Shown: piece by piece, positions 9,281 through 19,475 of the stretch
How the letters are laid out: each line of letters begins with the position of its first letter
Position numbering within the stretch: position 1 is the stretch's first letter
NCBI GenBank assembly: GCA_900473915.1
Contig: UCNG01000003.1
Location: 1 to 64,000, forward strand
Length of the DNA: 64,000 bases
Reading direction: 5' to 3'
Source of the DNA: Hyphomicrobiales bacterium
GTDB taxonomy: Bacteria > Pseudomonadota > Alphaproteobacteria > Rhizobiales > Rhizobiaceae
Translations under genes and position numbers: made by a program
Notes under the pieces: model-generated
What the model was told of the DNA's origin: nothing
The model's input: the letters and a program-made list of their open reading frames with translations, nothing else
The model's database searches: none

Positions 9281-10897
9281 TTAGTGGCGGAAGTGACGCA
9301 TACCGGTCATCACCATGGCAATGCCATGTTCGTCGGCAGCGGCGATCACTTCGTCGTCCCGCATTGAGCCGCCCGGCTGGATGACAGCGGTTGCGCCAGC
9401 CTGAACTGCGGACAGCAGACCGTCTGCGAACGGGAAGAACGCATCGGAAGCGACCACGCAGCCCTTGGTGAGCGGTTCGGCAAGACCGGCTGCTTCGGCT
9501 GCATCTTCGGCCTTACGGGCTGCGATGCGGGCGGAATCGACGCGGCTCATCTGGCCTGCGCCGATGCCGACCGTTGCGCCGTCCTTCACATAGACGATGG
9601 CGTTCGATTTCACATGCTTGCCAACGCGGAAGGCGAATTTCAGGTCGTTGAGTTCGGCTTCGGTCGGGGCGCGCTTGGTGACGACTTTCAGATCAAGGTC
9701 ATCGACCACGCCATTGTCGCGCGACTGGACCAGCAGGCCGCCGGCAACCGTCTTGGCGGCGATGCCCTTGGCGCGCGGGTCCGGCAGACCGCCGGTCACG
9801 AGCAGGCGCAGGTTCTTCTTGGCTGCGACGATGGCCTGTGCACCTTCGGTGGCATCCGGCGCGATGATGACTTCGGTGAAGATCTTCACGATCTCTTCGG
9901 CTGCTTCCTCATCGAGCGTCTTGTTGAGCGCAACGATGCCGCCAAAGGCTGAAACCGGATCGCAGGCGAGCGCCTTGAGATAGGCTTCCTTGATCGTGGA
10001 AGCTTCCGCGACGCCGCACGGATTGGCGTGCTTGATGATGGCGACGGCTGCGGTGCGGGCGGGATCAAACTCGGCCACCAGCTCGAAAGCCGCATCGGTG
10101 TCGTTGATGTTGTTGTAGGAAAGCTGCTTGCCCTGAAGCTGGGTCGCGGTGGCGACGCCGGGGCGCTTTTCGCCGGTGAGATAAAAGCCAGCCGTCTGGT
10201 GCGGGTTTTCACCGTAGCGCATGACGGAGTGCAGCTTGCCTGCGACCGAGCGATATACCGGCGTTTCTTCGTTGATTGCCTCGGCAAACCAGTTGGAAAT
10301 TGCCGCATCATAAGCTGCCGTGCGCGAAAAGGCCTTGGCGGCAAGCTTTTTGCGGAAGGCGAGCGGCAGGGAACCGGAATGCTTTTCCAGTTCAGCCACC
10401 ACGTCGGCATAGTCGGCAGGGTCAACGACCGTTGCGACATAGGCGTGGTTCTTGGCGGAAGCGCGGATCATCGCCGGGCCGCCAATGTCGATGTTCTCGA
10501 CGGTGGTGTCGTAGTCGCCGCCCTGGAAGCGGACTTCCTCGAACGGATAGAGATTGATGACGGCCAGATCGATGCCGCCAATGCCGTGTGCTTCCATGGC
10601 CGCGACATGTTCCGGATCATTGCGCACGGCGAGCAGGCCGCCATGGACTGCCGGATGCAGCGTCTTGACGCGCCCGTCCATGATTTCCGGGAAGCCGGTG
10701 ACTTCGGACACGTCCTTCACCGGAATGCCTTCTGCGGCAATCGACTTCGCGGTGCCGCCGGTCGAGAGGATTTCGACGCCTTGCGCATGAAGCGCCTTGG
10801 CGAAATCGATCAGGCCGGTCTTGTCGGAAACGGAAAGGAGGGCGCGGCGCACCCGATGAAGATCGGGAGCGGGAATATGCTTGGAGCTGACAGCCAT
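9281..10897 (-). CDS. purH: Bifunctional AICAR transformylase / IMP cyclohydrolase
   Basis: 538 residues, cytoplasmic. It catalyses the last two steps of IMP synthesis: formyl transfer from 10-formyl-THF to AICAR and ring closure of FAICAR. The N-terminal MGS-like cyclohydrolase domain has [10 protein letters not shown] and [13 protein letters not shown]. The transformylase domain has the catalytic KHANPCG near residue 283 and the C-terminal end [13 protein letters not shown]. Both domains are complete. It follows the heparinase-like gene on the same strand with about 106 bases between, an arrangement often seen in Rhizobiales. Confidence 0.97.
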   Translation of the reverse strand: MAVSSKHIPAPDLHRVRRALLSVSDKTGLIDFAKALHAQGVEILSTGGTAKSIAAEGIPVKDVSEVTGFPEIMDGRVKTLHPAVHGGLLAVRNDPEHVAAMEAHGIGGIDLAVINLYPFEEVRFQGGDYDTTVENIDIGGPAMIRASAKNHAYVATVVDPADYADVVAELEKHSGSLPLAFRKKLAAKAFSRTAAYDAAISNWFAEAINEETPVYRSVAGKLHSVMRYGENPHQTAGFYLTGEKRPGVATATQLQGKQLSYNNINDTDAAFELVAEFDPARTAAVAIIKHANPCGVAEASTIKEAYLKALACDPVSAFGGIVALNKTLDEEAAEEIVKIFTEVIIAPDATEGAQAIVAAKKNLRLLVTGGLPDPRAKGIAAKTVAGGLLVQSRDNGVVDDLDLKVVTKRAPTEAELNDLKFAFRVGKHVKSNAIVYVKDGATVGIGAGQMSRVDSARIAARKAEDAAEAAGLAEPLTKGCVVASDAFFPFADGLLSAVQAGATAVIQPGGSMRDDEVIAAADEHGIAMVMTGMRHFRH

Positions 10898-11003
10898 AGG
10901 GAGTTGGTCTCTTCGTTGCTGAAACGGATGCGTTCAGGAAAGTGGACGGCTCGCCCTAACACAAGCGCGCCGAGAATCCTACCGCAAAAGACCAATTTGA
11001 ACT

Positions 11004-12746
11004 TTATACGTAACTGCCAAGCGCGACGCGGCTGAACTGCCAGTTCACTTCCGGCAGATCGGACGCCGGGAAGGACAGAACGATCTGTTTCGATGTCACG
11101 GGACCGCGGAAGCCTGCAAAGAAGATCGAATCTTCCAGTTGCGGCGCAACTTCAAAGCAGGAAAAGACCCAGGTGTCGTCGCGATCCGCTGACAGGACGA
11201 TCAATCCGTTTTCATCGAAGGAAATATCGACCGAGGGATGCAGGTGGAAACGGACGGCAATATTGTCGCGCCCGTTGGCCTTCAATGGACGGCCATCGCC
11301 GCGATAAAAGCGGTCGGCGCCCTGGATTACGCTGCCATTATGCGACAGCACGAGGCGACGTTCGTGATAGATGCCGAACAGGCGCGCATAGCCGTCATGG
11401 CTGGCAACAAAACCCTGCCGCCCCATTTCCTCGATCCGGTCGCGCTGCACGCGAGTCGGGCCTGCAATGATCGGCGTGCCGATCATGTTGGAAAGGCCCG
11501 CATTGAGGCTGAAACGGCATGAGGACGTGTCGTTGATGGTGACGGTGGAGTGCGCAGCCGTCGACCGGCCCAAGGGACGAAATTCCGGCGGGCCGAAACG
11601 GTCGATGCCGGAATTGACGATATAGCGCTGGCGCCCGGAGGACATTTCAAAGGCGAGGCAGCCCGCATGGGCATCCCGCGATGCGGTTACCGGCGGCGGC
11701 AGTCCGGTATCGGCGATGATGGTGGTGGACCCCATCGAAAGCCGCTCATAGCCGGAATAGGGCGCATGGGTCAGCGGCGATCCGGCGGTCTCGTCGTGCC
11801 GCAGAACCGAGATGATGCGTTCCGGCATGGTGGGGCCGACGCCATTGAAAAGCGCAAGGCTGCCATCCTGATGACGGAAGAAGCGCAGCGCAGGCAACAT
11901 GCGCTCAACGGCTTCGATCAGCGCCTTGGGCGGCGATTCGGTGCCGTTGGCATAGGTCTGGCGGAGCGGCAGAAGATCGGCCAGAAGTTCCAGCACCGTA
12001 ACGGGATTGCGCGAGATATGCCCGCCATCCGGCAGGATCTGGCGCTTCAGCTCATATTCCAGATTGCGGCGCGCGGCGCGTGCCGTCGGCGGCGAAACTG
12101 GCAAGGCAAGCGCTGCGAAGGCAAGAGCGATGCGGGCGCGCAAGCGTTCCTCGCCGTCATCCATGGCGGCGGCGACGGTGCGCAGGTAACGCACCTGCAT
12201 GGCGAGCGAGCGCATGAATTTGCGATAGGCGGGAAGTTCGGCGCCCGACAAAATGAGATTGGAATGCTGGAGCCAGGCGATGATGCGCTGGGCGGTGACT
12301 TCCGGCGACCAGGCAAGACCGCCGATGCGCTTGCCGAACATCCGCATCCAGTCATCGACGAGCGCGCGCGCATTGGCGGTGGCCAGATCGCTGTTGGCGC
12401 TTTTCAGATGACGCAGCCAGCCGAAACTCTGGAGGGCTGCTTCCCATTCCGGTGTCGGCGGCTCGACGGCGAAAGGCGACAATCCGCCGGTTTCGACAAG
12501 ACGACCGGCCAGCGCGAAGCGGCCATGATAGAATTCCTGCGCCAGTTGCGGGTCGGCGACGCGCAGGTCGGGCGGGGCTATCAGAATGCGGTCCGGGGTA
12601 AAGCCGGTGAAGCGCCAGCGATAAAGCGGCCCCATGCGCAGACGGCGGCTGAACTTGCGCCACGCCTGTGCAACGGCCAGTCCCCAGAGGTGAGGGGTTT
12701 CGCTGAGGGCGACTGCCACCCGGTCTTTCTCCGTATCGTTTGTCAT
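11004..12746 (-). CDS. Heparinase II/III family protein
   Basis: 580 residues. The N-terminal half is alpha-helical in character (LPDGGHISRNPVTVLELLADLLPLRQ, typical of the alpha/alpha toroid). The C-terminal half carries the heparinase II/III-like beta domain with SGYERLSMG, DAHAGCLAFEMSSG and HSTVTINDTSS. I see no signal peptide with this start, so the location is uncertain. The ATG at 12746 gives MTNDTEKDR; an in-frame start at 12821 would add 25 residues without a clear ribosome site. The substrate is unknown; a role in polysaccharide or peptidoglycan turnover is inference. It lies between rsmB and purH, a neighbourhood conserved in related bacteria. Confidence 0.85.
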   Translation of the reverse strand: MTNDTEKDRVAVALSETPHLWGLAVAQAWRKFSRRLRMGPLYRWRFTGFTPDRILIAPPDLRVADPQLAQEFYHGRFALAGRLVETGGLSPFAVEPPTPEWEAALQSFGWLRHLKSANSDLATANARALVDDWMRMFGKRIGGLAWSPEVTAQRIIAWLQHSNLILSGAELPAYRKFMRSLAMQVRYLRTVAAAMDDGEERLRARIALAFAALALPVSPPTARAARRNLEYELKRQILPDGGHISRNPVTVLELLADLLPLRQTYANGTESPPKALIEAVERMLPALRFFRHQDGSLALFNGVGPTMPERIISVLRHDETAGSPLTHAPYSGYERLSMGSTTIIADTGLPPPVTASRDAHAGCLAFEMSSGRQRYIVNSGIDRFGPPEFRPLGRSTAAHSTVTINDTSSCRFSLNAGLSNMIGTPIIAGPTRVQRDRIEEMGRQGFVASHDGYARLFGIYHERRLVLSHNGSVIQGADRFYRGDGRPLKANGRDNIAVRFHLHPSVDISFDENGLIVLSADRDDTWVFSCFEVAPQLEDSIFFAGFRGPVTSKQIVLSFPASDLPEVNWQFSRVALGSYV

Positions 12747-12868
12747 TATGCTGCGGCCAAATCGAACAGCCGATGTCCTTTGATACAATTGTACTGAAAT
12801 GGTGAATCGAGCGTTAACCATACCGGACGGAAATGCGCCCGGTATGCGAAAACACTTGTTTAGCGGTT

Positions 12869-14260
12869 TTATACGCGCTTGAAGCGGGCGGCGAAGAAGC
12901 CGTCCATGCCAGCCATTTGCGGATTGCCGTCAAAACGATCGGGCGGCAGGTCTGCAGGCGTAGACCGCAAAAAGCCTTCCGCTGTCACCAGCCCTTCAAG
13001 ACCGGGACAATCCTGCTCGGTGATCGGGAACGGCTCCAGCAGCGGATTTTCCGCCGCCTTGCGCGCCATTTCTTCGCCTTCGAGCGGATGCAGCGAACAG
13101 TTGGAAAAGACGATCACGCCGCCGGGTTTGACCAGAGTGGCCGCGTGCGCCAGAAGCTTGCCCTGAAGTTCCGCGAGTTTTGCAATGTCCTGCGGGGTCT
13201 TTGTCCATGGCACATCCGGGTGACGGCGCACCGTGCCGGTGGACGAGCAGGGCGCATCCAGAAGCACGGCGTCGAACAATTCATTCGGCTGGAAATCCAT
13301 CAGATTGGTGGCGACGGTTTTCGCCTCGAAACCAAGCCGTTCCAGATTGCTGTTGAGCCGCTTCAGGCGGTTTTCGGAAAGGTCGAGCGCGGTCACATCC
13401 GCGCCCTGAAGCACAAGCTGCGCCGTCTTGCCGCCGGGGGCGGCACAGAGATCGGCAACCCGTTTGCCCTTGATGTCGCCCATCAGGCGGGCGGGCAGGC
13501 TTGCCGCCACATCCTGCACCCACCAGTCGCCTTCGGCAAAGCCGGGCAGGTCGGTGAGATTGCCTTCGACCGTTTGCAGGCGCACCGAACCGTTGGGAAG
13601 CGCCACGCCGCCGAGCTTTTCGGCCCATGCCTTCGCATCGCCCTTGACCGTGAAATCGATCGGCGGCTCATAGGCGTGCATGGCGAGAATGGTTGCGGCT
13701 TTTTCCGCGCCATAGGCATCCGTTATGCTCTTGGCGAACCATTCCGGCACATTGGTTTCAGGCTCCAGCGTGTGGGCGAGAGCGCGTTCCTTGTTGCGCG
13801 CGAGACGCCGCAGCAGCGCATTGACCAGACCGGCATATTTGCGGTTGCGCGGATCGTTGTTCGCCGCTTCCACCGCCAGATCGACCGCCGAGTGATCAGG
13901 CAGATCGAGATAGAAAATCTGGGCGATGGCGACGTGCAAAAGATGTTTCAGCGCCACGGCATTTTCCGGCAATGGCCGGTCGAGACGCTTGTTGATGGCG
14001 CGTTCGATGCTGCCGCGATTGCGCAGCGCAGAACCCAGAATGGCGCGAACCAGAGCGCGGTCGCGCGGCTCAAGCGCCAGATATTGCGGATGGCCGTGGG
14101 TATTGTCGGTCAGGCCGTCGAGCGAGGTGTTCTTTTCGATCACCGCGCCGAGAAGGCGGGCCGCACACAAACGCGCCGCCAGACCGGGGCGCAGGTCTGC
14201 GGCGTAGTTGTTCTGCGGCTTTTTGTTTCCACGCTTCGGCGCGGCTTTTTTATCGTTCAC
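12869..14260 (-). CDS. rsmB: 16S rRNA (cytosine-C5) methyltransferase, RsmB / NOL1-NOP2-Sun family
   Basis: 463 residues. It methylates a cytosine of 16S rRNA (C967 in E. coli) using S-adenosylmethionine. The first 150 or so residues are a NusB-like RNA-binding domain with RALVRAILGSALRNRG. The methyltransferase domain shows VADLCAAPGGKTAQL (SAM site), DAPCSSTGTVRRHPDVPW (about 336, conserved cysteine) and SNCSLHPLEGEE (about 388, nucleophile motif). I chose GTG at 14260, preceded by an AAGAAGAA purine run. The N-terminus is basic. It ends 122 bases before the start of the heparinase-like gene and starts 15 bases after the htpX stop, so htpX-rsmB may be co-transcribed. Confidence 0.93.
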   Translation of the reverse strand: MNDKKAAPKRGNKKPQNNYAADLRPGLAARLCAARLLGAVIEKNTSLDGLTDNTHGHPQYLALEPRDRALVRAILGSALRNRGSIERAINKRLDRPLPENAVALKHLLHVAIAQIFYLDLPDHSAVDLAVEAANNDPRNRKYAGLVNALLRRLARNKERALAHTLEPETNVPEWFAKSITDAYGAEKAATILAMHAYEPPIDFTVKGDAKAWAEKLGGVALPNGSVRLQTVEGNLTDLPGFAEGDWWVQDVAASLPARLMGDIKGKRVADLCAAPGGKTAQLVLQGADVTALDLSENRLKRLNSNLERLGFEAKTVATNLMDFQPNELFDAVLLDAPCSSTGTVRRHPDVPWTKTPQDIAKLAELQGKLLAHAATLVKPGGVIVFSNCSLHPLEGEEMARKAAENPLLEPFPITEQDCPGLEGLVTAEGFLRSTPADLPPDRFDGNPQMAGMDGFFAARFKRV

Positions 14261-14275
14261 ACTATTCTTCTTTAT

Positions 14276-15241
14276 TTACGACCACGGCCCTCGAAAACCG
14301 GAACCGCCATTGCTGCTGCCGCCTGCATTACCCCATGGACCGGTGCTTTGGGAAGGGGCAGCGGCGCGTGGTGCCATTCCGCCAGAGCGGATGCCCATTT
14401 CGGCAGCCATCTGTTCAAGTGCGGCAATGCGGTTATCGGTATCCGGGTGGGTCGAGAAAAGATTATCCGCGCCGCGCCCGCTCAACGGATTGATGATGAA
14501 CATATGCGCGGTCGCCGGGTTGTGTTCGGCTTCCTCGTTCGGGATGGCCTTGGCGCCACGCGCGATCTTGCCCAGCGCGGAGGACAGCCACAACGGATTG
14601 CCGCAGATTTCCGCGCCGCGCCTGTCGGCGGCATATTCGCGGGTGCGGCTCACCGCCATCTGCACGATCATCGCGGCAAAGGGCGCGACGATCATGGCAA
14701 GAAGCGTGCCGACCACGCCCATGATGCCGTTGCCGTTTTCGCGGTTGCCGCCAAGAAAGAAGGCAAAATTGCCGAGCATGGAGATCGCACCGGCAAGCGT
14801 TGCGACGATGGTCATGGTCAGCGTGTCGCGGTTTTGCACATGCGCCAGCTCATGCGCCATCACGCCCGCCACTTCTTCCGGGGAAAGCCGGTTGAGCAGG
14901 CCGGTCGTCGCGGCAACGGCGGCGTTTTCGGGGTTGCGGCCCGTGGCGAAGGCGTTGGGCTGGTCTTCGTGGATGATATAGACCTTCGGCATCGGCAGGC
15001 CCGCATTGGCGGCAAGGCCGCTCACCATGCGGTAATAGTCGGGCGCGCTGCGCTCGTCCACTTCCTGCGCATTATACATGCGCAGCACCATCTTGTCGGA
15101 GTTCCAGTAGCCGAACAGGTTCATGGCGACGGCGATCACAAGCGCGATCATCATGCCGCCTCCTCCGCCCAACAAATAGCCGATGCTCATGAACATGACC
15201 GTCATGAGCGCGATCAGCATGGCAGTTTTCGTCATATTCAT
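14276..15241 (-). CDS. htpX: Membrane zinc metalloprotease HtpX
   Basis: 321 residues. M48 family inner-membrane protease that degrades damaged membrane proteins with FtsH. There are two N-terminal membrane segments (about 5-40), then the zinc motif HELAH (about 128-132, in [13 protein letters not shown]), two more hydrophobic segments, and EYAADRRG carrying the third zinc ligand. The C-terminal end is rich in Gly, Ser and Pro. The start at 15241 is preceded by GGAG; ATG at 15235 is the alternative. The glycine run GGGGGMM in the first membrane segment is unusual but in frame. Confidence 0.94.
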   Translation of the reverse strand: MNMTKTAMLIALMTVMFMSIGYLLGGGGGMMIALVIAVAMNLFGYWNSDKMVLRMYNAQEVDERSAPDYYRMVSGLAANAGLPMPKVYIIHEDQPNAFATGRNPENAAVAATTGLLNRLSPEEVAGVMAHELAHVQNRDTLTMTIVATLAGAISMLGNFAFFLGGNRENGNGIMGVVGTLLAMIVAPFAAMIVQMAVSRTREYAADRRGAEICGNPLWLSSALGKIARGAKAIPNEEAEHNPATAHMFIINPLSGRGADNLFSTHPDTDNRIAALEQMAAEMGIRSGGMAPRAAAPSQSTGPWGNAGGSSNGGSGFRGPWS

Positions 15242-15376
15242 CCGTGGCGGTCTCCAAATCTTGAGCCGCGCGCCCTCGCAAGGGTTTTGCACGGCAAGCC
15301 TTTCTGCCTATATGATGGGTATGAAAAGGCTTCGCTTCAATAATGGGAGCAGATGCAGCCAACAGGAATGTGACCG

Positions 15377-15595
15377 ATGAGCGAGAAAATCGACGCAACC
15401 GAAGCCCCGGAAAATGTGGACAAGCGCACGTTTGAAGACCTGCCGCCTGCGGCCCAGCGCGCCTTGAAGGAAGCCGAAGCGCGGCGCGCCGCCGAAAAGG
15501 AAGCGCAAGCACCGCGCGAAATTGGCGGGCGCGGCGGAAAAGATCCCGCCCGTTATGGTGACTGGGAGATCAAGGGGCGGTCGATAGATTTTTGA
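15377..15595 (+). CDS. DUF1674 / succinate dehydrogenase assembly factor 4 family protein
   Basis: 72 residues. The C-terminal signature GGRGGKDPARYGDWEIKGRSIDF-type ending (GGKDPARYGDWE, then GRSIDF) is diagnostic of DUF1674. Its mitochondrial member SDHAF4/Sdh8 binds the flavinylated SdhA subunit and helps complex II assembly. The N-terminal half is charged and Ala/Glu-rich. AGGAATG precedes the ATG. It is divergent from htpX, with 135 bases shared between them. The assembly role is by analogy with the eukaryotic family. Confidence 0.88.
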   Translation: MSEKIDATEAPENVDKRTFEDLPPAAQRALKEAEARRAAEKEAQAPREIGGRGGKDPARYGDWEIKGRSIDF

Positions 15596-15619
15596 TTATC
15601 CTGTGAGGGTTGGTTCTCG

Positions 15620-15994
15620 ATGCTGGTAAAAGCAATCTCGATCGTCGCTCCAAGCGGTCGCCGAATAGCGTCTGGAGAGAAAACCCTGGAGGTGAGACGC
15701 TGGCTTCCGAATCTGGATGCAGGCGAAGATTTGCTGATTGTCGAGAATCGACGGTTTCTGGAGAAAGATGGCGATTACGATCCGGATGGCTATGCGGTAG
15801 CGCTGGTCCGGATTGGTTGTGTTCGCCCATTTACACGAGACGATATGAAAGCGGCTTGTGCCTCATATTTTGAAGATGGTTGGCTGGCTTGGGAGATCAC
15901 CCATATGCGCCCGCTTGAAAAAACATTTCAAGTCATCGCGGCGCGGAAAATCTATTCGGTAGATGTCGAAAGCGAATGTCTAATCGCAATGTGA
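15620..15994 (+). CDS. ASCH-domain protein
   Basis: 124 residues. Near the N-terminus it has SGEKTLEVRRW, the G-x-K-x-x-E-x-R pattern of the ASCH domain, a PUA-like RNA-binding fold. LLIVEN and AVALVRIG provide the beta-strand core. ASCH proteins are thought to act in RNA binding or nucleoside chemistry (one E. coli member, YqfB, is an amidohydrolase), but the role here is unknown. It starts 24 bases after the DUF1674 stop with GAGG ahead of the ATG. Its base composition looks slightly AT-richer than the flanking genes, which may suggest a more recent arrival. Confidence 0.75.
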   Translation: MLVKAISIVAPSGRRIASGEKTLEVRRWLPNLDAGEDLLIVENRRFLEKDGDYDPDGYAVALVRIGCVRPFTRDDMKAACASYFEDGWLAWEITHMRPLEKTFQVIAARKIYSVDVESECLIAM

Positions 15995-16020
15995 AAAGGC
16001 CGGGAAATCCCGGCCTTTCG
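15995..16020. terminator. Bidirectional terminator between ASCH gene and acs
   Basis: AAAGGCCGGG and CCCGGCCTTT form a perfect 10-bp stem around AAAT, with T-rich flanks on the plus strand and AAAs that become Ts on the minus strand. It sits between two convergent genes and can serve both. Confidence 0.9.
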
Positions 16021-16024
16021 TTTG

Positions 16025-17980
16025 TCATTTCTTGTTCTGGCGATTTTCGATCAGGTCGTCCACGACGCCCGGATCGGCCAGCGTCGAGGTATCGCCCAGT
16101 GCGCTGAACTCGTCTTCGGCGATCTTGCGCAGGATGCGGCGCATGATCTTGCCCGAGCGGGTCTTTGGCAGGCCCGGCGCGAACTGGATCTTGTCCGGCG
16201 TCGCGATGGGGCCGATTTCCTTGCGCACGTGCTGGGTCAGTTCCTTGCGTAATGCCTCTTCGTCATGGACGGTCTCGCCGGTCATCAGCGTGACATAGCA
16301 ATAGATGCCCTGTCCCTTGATCGGATGCGGATAGCCCACGACGGCGGCTTCCGAAACCGAGTGATGCGAGACGAGCGCCGATTCGATTTCCGCCGTGCCG
16401 AGGCGATGGCCGGAAATGTTGAGCACGTCGTCGACACGGCCCGTGATCCAGTAATAGCCGTCCTCGTCGCGGCGGCAGCCGTCGCCGGTGAAGTACTTGC
16501 CCTTATAGGTCGAGAAGTAGGCTTCGACGAAGCGCTTGTGGTCGCCGTAAAGCGTGCGCATCTGGCCCGGCCACGAATCGATGATGCACAGATTGCCGTC
16601 TGTGGCGCCCTCGACGACCGCGCCGTCATTGTCCACGAGTTCCGGCTTGATGCCGAAGAACGGGCGTGTTGCCGAACCGGGCTTGAGGTCCGTTGCGCCC
16701 GGCAGCGGCGTGATGAGAATACCGCCGGTTTCCGTCTGCCACCATGTATCGACAATCGGGGAACGCTGGTCGCCAACCACGTTGTAATACCATTCCCAGG
16801 CTTCCGGATTGATCGGCTCGCCGACCGAGCCGAGCAGGCGCAAGGTCGAGCGCGACGACCGGGTGACGAATTCATCGCCCGCACCCATCAGCGCGCGGAT
16901 GGCCGTCGGCGCGGTATAGAAAATGTTGACGTGATGCTTGTCGACGACTTCCCAGAAACGTCCCTGGTCGGGGAAGTTGGGCACGCCTTCGAACATGAGC
17001 GTCGTCGCGCCGTTGGCGAGCGGCCCATAGACGATATAGGAATGGCCCGTCACCCAGCCCACGTCCGCCGTGCACCAGTAGATGTCGCCATCGTGATAGT
17101 CGAAGACATATTGATGCGTCATCGATGCATAGACGAGATAGCCGCCGGTGGTGTGCAGCACGCCCTTCGGCTTGCCGGTGGAACCGGAGGTGTAGAGGAT
17201 GAAGAGCGGGTCTTCCGCGTTCATCGGTTCCGGTTCGCAGGTCGGCTCCACGCTTGCCACTTCCTGGTGGTACCAGAGATCGCGGCCCGGACCCCAGCTC
17301 ACCTTGCCGCCGGTGCGGCGCACGGTGAGAACCTTGTTGACCATCACATATTGCTTGGCCGCAATGTCGATGGCGGTATCGGTGTTTTCCTTCAGCGGAA
17401 CCGGCTTGCCGCCGCGCACGCCTTCATCGGCAGTGATGACGAAGGTGGATTCGCAGTCGACGATACGGCCAGCCAGCGCCTCCGGCGAGAAACCGGCGAA
17501 GACGACCGAATGCACCGCGCCGATGCGCGCGCAGGCGAGCATCGCATAGGCGGCTTCCGGGATCATCGGCAGATAGATCGTGACGCGGTCGCCCTTCTTC
17601 ACGCCGTGCTTCTTCAGCACATTCGCCAGACGGCAGACGTTTTCATAAAGTTCGCGATAGGTGATCTTCTTGTCGATATAGGGATTGTCGCCTTCCCAGA
17701 TGATGGCGACCTCGTCGCCACGGCTCTTCAGGTGGCGGTCGATGCAGTTGTAGGAAACATTGGTGACGCCGTCCTCATACCATTTGATGGACACGTCGCC
17801 GTTGAAATCGGTGTTCTTGACCTTGGTGAAGGGCTTGAACCAGTCGATGCGCCGTCCGTGCTTTGCCCAGAAGCCGTCCGGGTCGCTCACGCTTTCCTGA
17901 TACCAGTCGAGATAGGTTGCGTTGTCGATGAGCGTGTTTCTCTTTGCCTCGGCAAGAACCGGGTAAAGCTTTTCCGACAT
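16025..17980 (-). CDS. acsA: Acetyl-CoA synthetase
   Basis: 651 residues, AMP-forming, cytoplasmic. It activates acetate to acetyl-CoA through acetyl-AMP. The motifs are in order: [11 protein letters not shown] (P-loop of the ANL family), [28 protein letters not shown], and near the C-terminus [11 protein letters not shown], whose lysine is the residue reversibly acetylated in this family. I chose the ATG at 17980 for its strong AGGAGGA site; longer in-frame versions lack family similarity. The length matches Acs of relatives. Its neighbours are unrelated, so it is probably a single-gene transcript. Confidence 0.97.
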   Translation of the reverse strand: MSEKLYPVLAEAKRNTLIDNATYLDWYQESVSDPDGFWAKHGRRIDWFKPFTKVKNTDFNGDVSIKWYEDGVTNVSYNCIDRHLKSRGDEVAIIWEGDNPYIDKKITYRELYENVCRLANVLKKHGVKKGDRVTIYLPMIPEAAYAMLACARIGAVHSVVFAGFSPEALAGRIVDCESTFVITADEGVRGGKPVPLKENTDTAIDIAAKQYVMVNKVLTVRRTGGKVSWGPGRDLWYHQEVASVEPTCEPEPMNAEDPLFILYTSGSTGKPKGVLHTTGGYLVYASMTHQYVFDYHDGDIYWCTADVGWVTGHSYIVYGPLANGATTLMFEGVPNFPDQGRFWEVVDKHHVNIFYTAPTAIRALMGAGDEFVTRSSRSTLRLLGSVGEPINPEAWEWYYNVVGDQRSPIVDTWWQTETGGILITPLPGATDLKPGSATRPFFGIKPELVDNDGAVVEGATDGNLCIIDSWPGQMRTLYGDHKRFVEAYFSTYKGKYFTGDGCRRDEDGYYWITGRVDDVLNISGHRLGTAEIESALVSHHSVSEAAVVGYPHPIKGQGIYCYVTLMTGETVHDEEALRKELTQHVRKEIGPIATPDKIQFAPGLPKTRSGKIMRRILRKIAEDEFSALGDTSTLADPGVVDDLIENRQNKK

Positions 17981-18311
17981 GATGTCCTCCTTCAGCATTC
18001 CGCGAACCGGACAGCCATGTCCCGCTCGCATAATGCACCCAAAACTGCCCGGCACCTCCCGCCGGATGAGACGGCTTGCCGAGAATGGCAAGACCATCGG
18101 GTGCCCTGTCTACCTTCCATCGCGGGCAAGGTAAATTAGACAATCGGCGCGTCCATGATCCACAATGACGCATCGTTGGGAAGGGCGGCTGGCAGCACTC
18201 GCTGTCGATTGTTGCTAATATATTGTTTTTACAGTTTAAAAACCTTTTGGAGTGATTATATTCTAATCAGGAGCCTTGCAATATGGCTCTTCACAAAAAG
18301 GGGAAATCGCC

Positions 18312-18599
18312 ATGACGACGTCCGCTTTGAATGCGAAATCAGCCTTCGAACTCCAACTTGCCGGCTACGGCCTGACGACGGCGAAAGTCTTCTACCACCT
18401 GCCCGATCATCCGCATCTGCTGCAACTTTTCGTCTGGCAGGATTATGACCTCGCTCCGGATTTTCCGATGCTCAATCATTTCATCGAGTTCTGGAACAGG
18501 GAAATCGACGGGCCGTTGCATTCGGTCAGCTACACGCATTTCCGGCTGCTCGGCCCCTCGGACTGGAGGAATGTGCAGGGCGAGATCGTCCTGCATTAG
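18312..18599 (+). CDS. usg: Usg family protein
   Basis: 95 residues. It matches the alphaproteobacterial usg family, first noticed beside trp genes in Caulobacter: QLAGYGLTTAKVFYHLPDHP, then LQLFVWQDYDLAPDFP, FLEFW-like FIEFWNREIDGPLHSV and the end GEIVLH. No biochemical function is established. The ATG has AAAGGGGAAA upstream, which decides it over an in-frame upstream start at 18276. Its TAG stop is followed immediately by a family A repeat. Confidence 0.88.
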   Translation: MTTSALNAKSAFELQLAGYGLTTAKVFYHLPDHPHLLQLFVWQDYDLAPDFPMLNHFIEFWNREIDGPLHSVSYTHFRLLGPSDWRNVQGEIVLH

Positions 18600-18646
18600 G
18601 AGCATTTCCAGCAAAAGTGTGAAGCGGTTTTGCGCAGGATAATGCG
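18600..18646 (+). repeat. Palindromic intergenic repeat, family A, copy 3 (module 1 only)
   Basis: Begins at the base after the usg stop with GAGCATTTCCAGCAAAAGTG and runs to GGATAATGCG. It differs from copy 2 at only a few positions. No second module is evident. Confidence 0.87.
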
Positions 18647-18672
18647 ACAAAACAAACAGTAGGGGTCACAAT

Positions 18673-19353
18673 TCAGGCGGGGTTGGCATAGCTCCGCCCG
18701 CCGAAGATGGCCGAGCCGACACGCACCGATGTCGCGCCGAAGCCGATGGCGGTTTCATAATCGCCCGACATGCCCATGGAGAGCTTTTCGACGCCTGCTT
18801 CACGCGCCAGTTTTTCCAGAAGCGCGAAATGCGGCCCCGGATTTTCGTCCGCAGGCGGGATGCACATCAGCCCCTCGATGGCGAGGCCATGTTCCTTGCG
18901 GCAGCGCTCGACAAAAGCCACGGCCTCTTTGGGCGCAATACCAGCCTTTTGTTCTTCAAGGCCGGTGTTCACCTGCACATAGAGTTTGGGGCTTTTGCCC
19001 TGCTTCTTGATTTCATCGGCAAGGGCAGCGGCGATCTTTTCGCGGTCGACGGTTTCGATGACATCGAAGAGCGCGACGGCATCGGCGGCCTTGTTGGATT
19101 GCAGCGAGCCGATGAGATGGAGTTCGATGCCGGAATAATCCTCCCGCAACTGCGGCCACTTGCCTTGCGCTTCCTGCACGCGGTTCTCGCCGAAGACGCG
19201 CTGGCCTGCATCGAGCGTGGGGCGGATGGCATCCGCGTCGAAGGTTTTTGACACCGCGACAAGGGTAACGGAGCCTTTATCGCGTTGTGCTTCCTTTTCA
19301 GCTTGGGCGATTGCGGCCTTGACCGTGTTCAGGTTCGCTACGATATCTGACAT
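18673..19353 (-). CDS. yggS: YggS-type PLP homeostasis protein
   Basis: 226 residues, COG0325/PLPBP family. It binds pyridoxal 5'-phosphate without a known catalytic activity and helps balance vitamin B6 and amino-acid pools. VAVSKTF contains the PLP lysine (K36). FGENRVQEA, HLIGSLQSNK, and the C-terminal GMSGDYETAI...GATSVRVGSAIFG complete the fold pattern. The start at 19353 gives MSDIVANLNTV with GAGAG upstream; an in-frame start at 19425 would add 24 residues. It is divergent from leuS, with about 120 bases between. Confidence 0.94.
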   Translation of the reverse strand: MSDIVANLNTVKAAIAQAEKEAQRDKGSVTLVAVSKTFDADAIRPTLDAGQRVFGENRVQEAQGKWPQLREDYSGIELHLIGSLQSNKAADAVALFDVIETVDREKIAAALADEIKKQGKSPKLYVQVNTGLEEQKAGIAPKEAVAFVERCRKEHGLAIEGLMCIPPADENPGPHFALLEKLAREAGVEKLSMGMSGDYETAIGFGATSVRVGSAIFGGRSYANPA

Positions 19354-19475
19354 GAAACTCTCGCTTTCAGGCTTTTCGTCCGCAAAAGGTTGACGCTTTC
19401 GCCAATACGTGGTGAAGGTCGCCATTAAATATCGACTCTCCTTATTGCATCACCTTCGTGCGAGTAAATACGGTC

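Noticed and set aside
12833-15343. 836-codon plus-strand frame opposite rsmB and htpX
   Set aside because: It spans two well-supported minus-strand genes and the gap between them and has shadow composition.
16265-18139. 624-codon plus-strand frame opposite acsA
   Set aside because: Antisense to a full-length acetyl-CoA synthetase; no motif.
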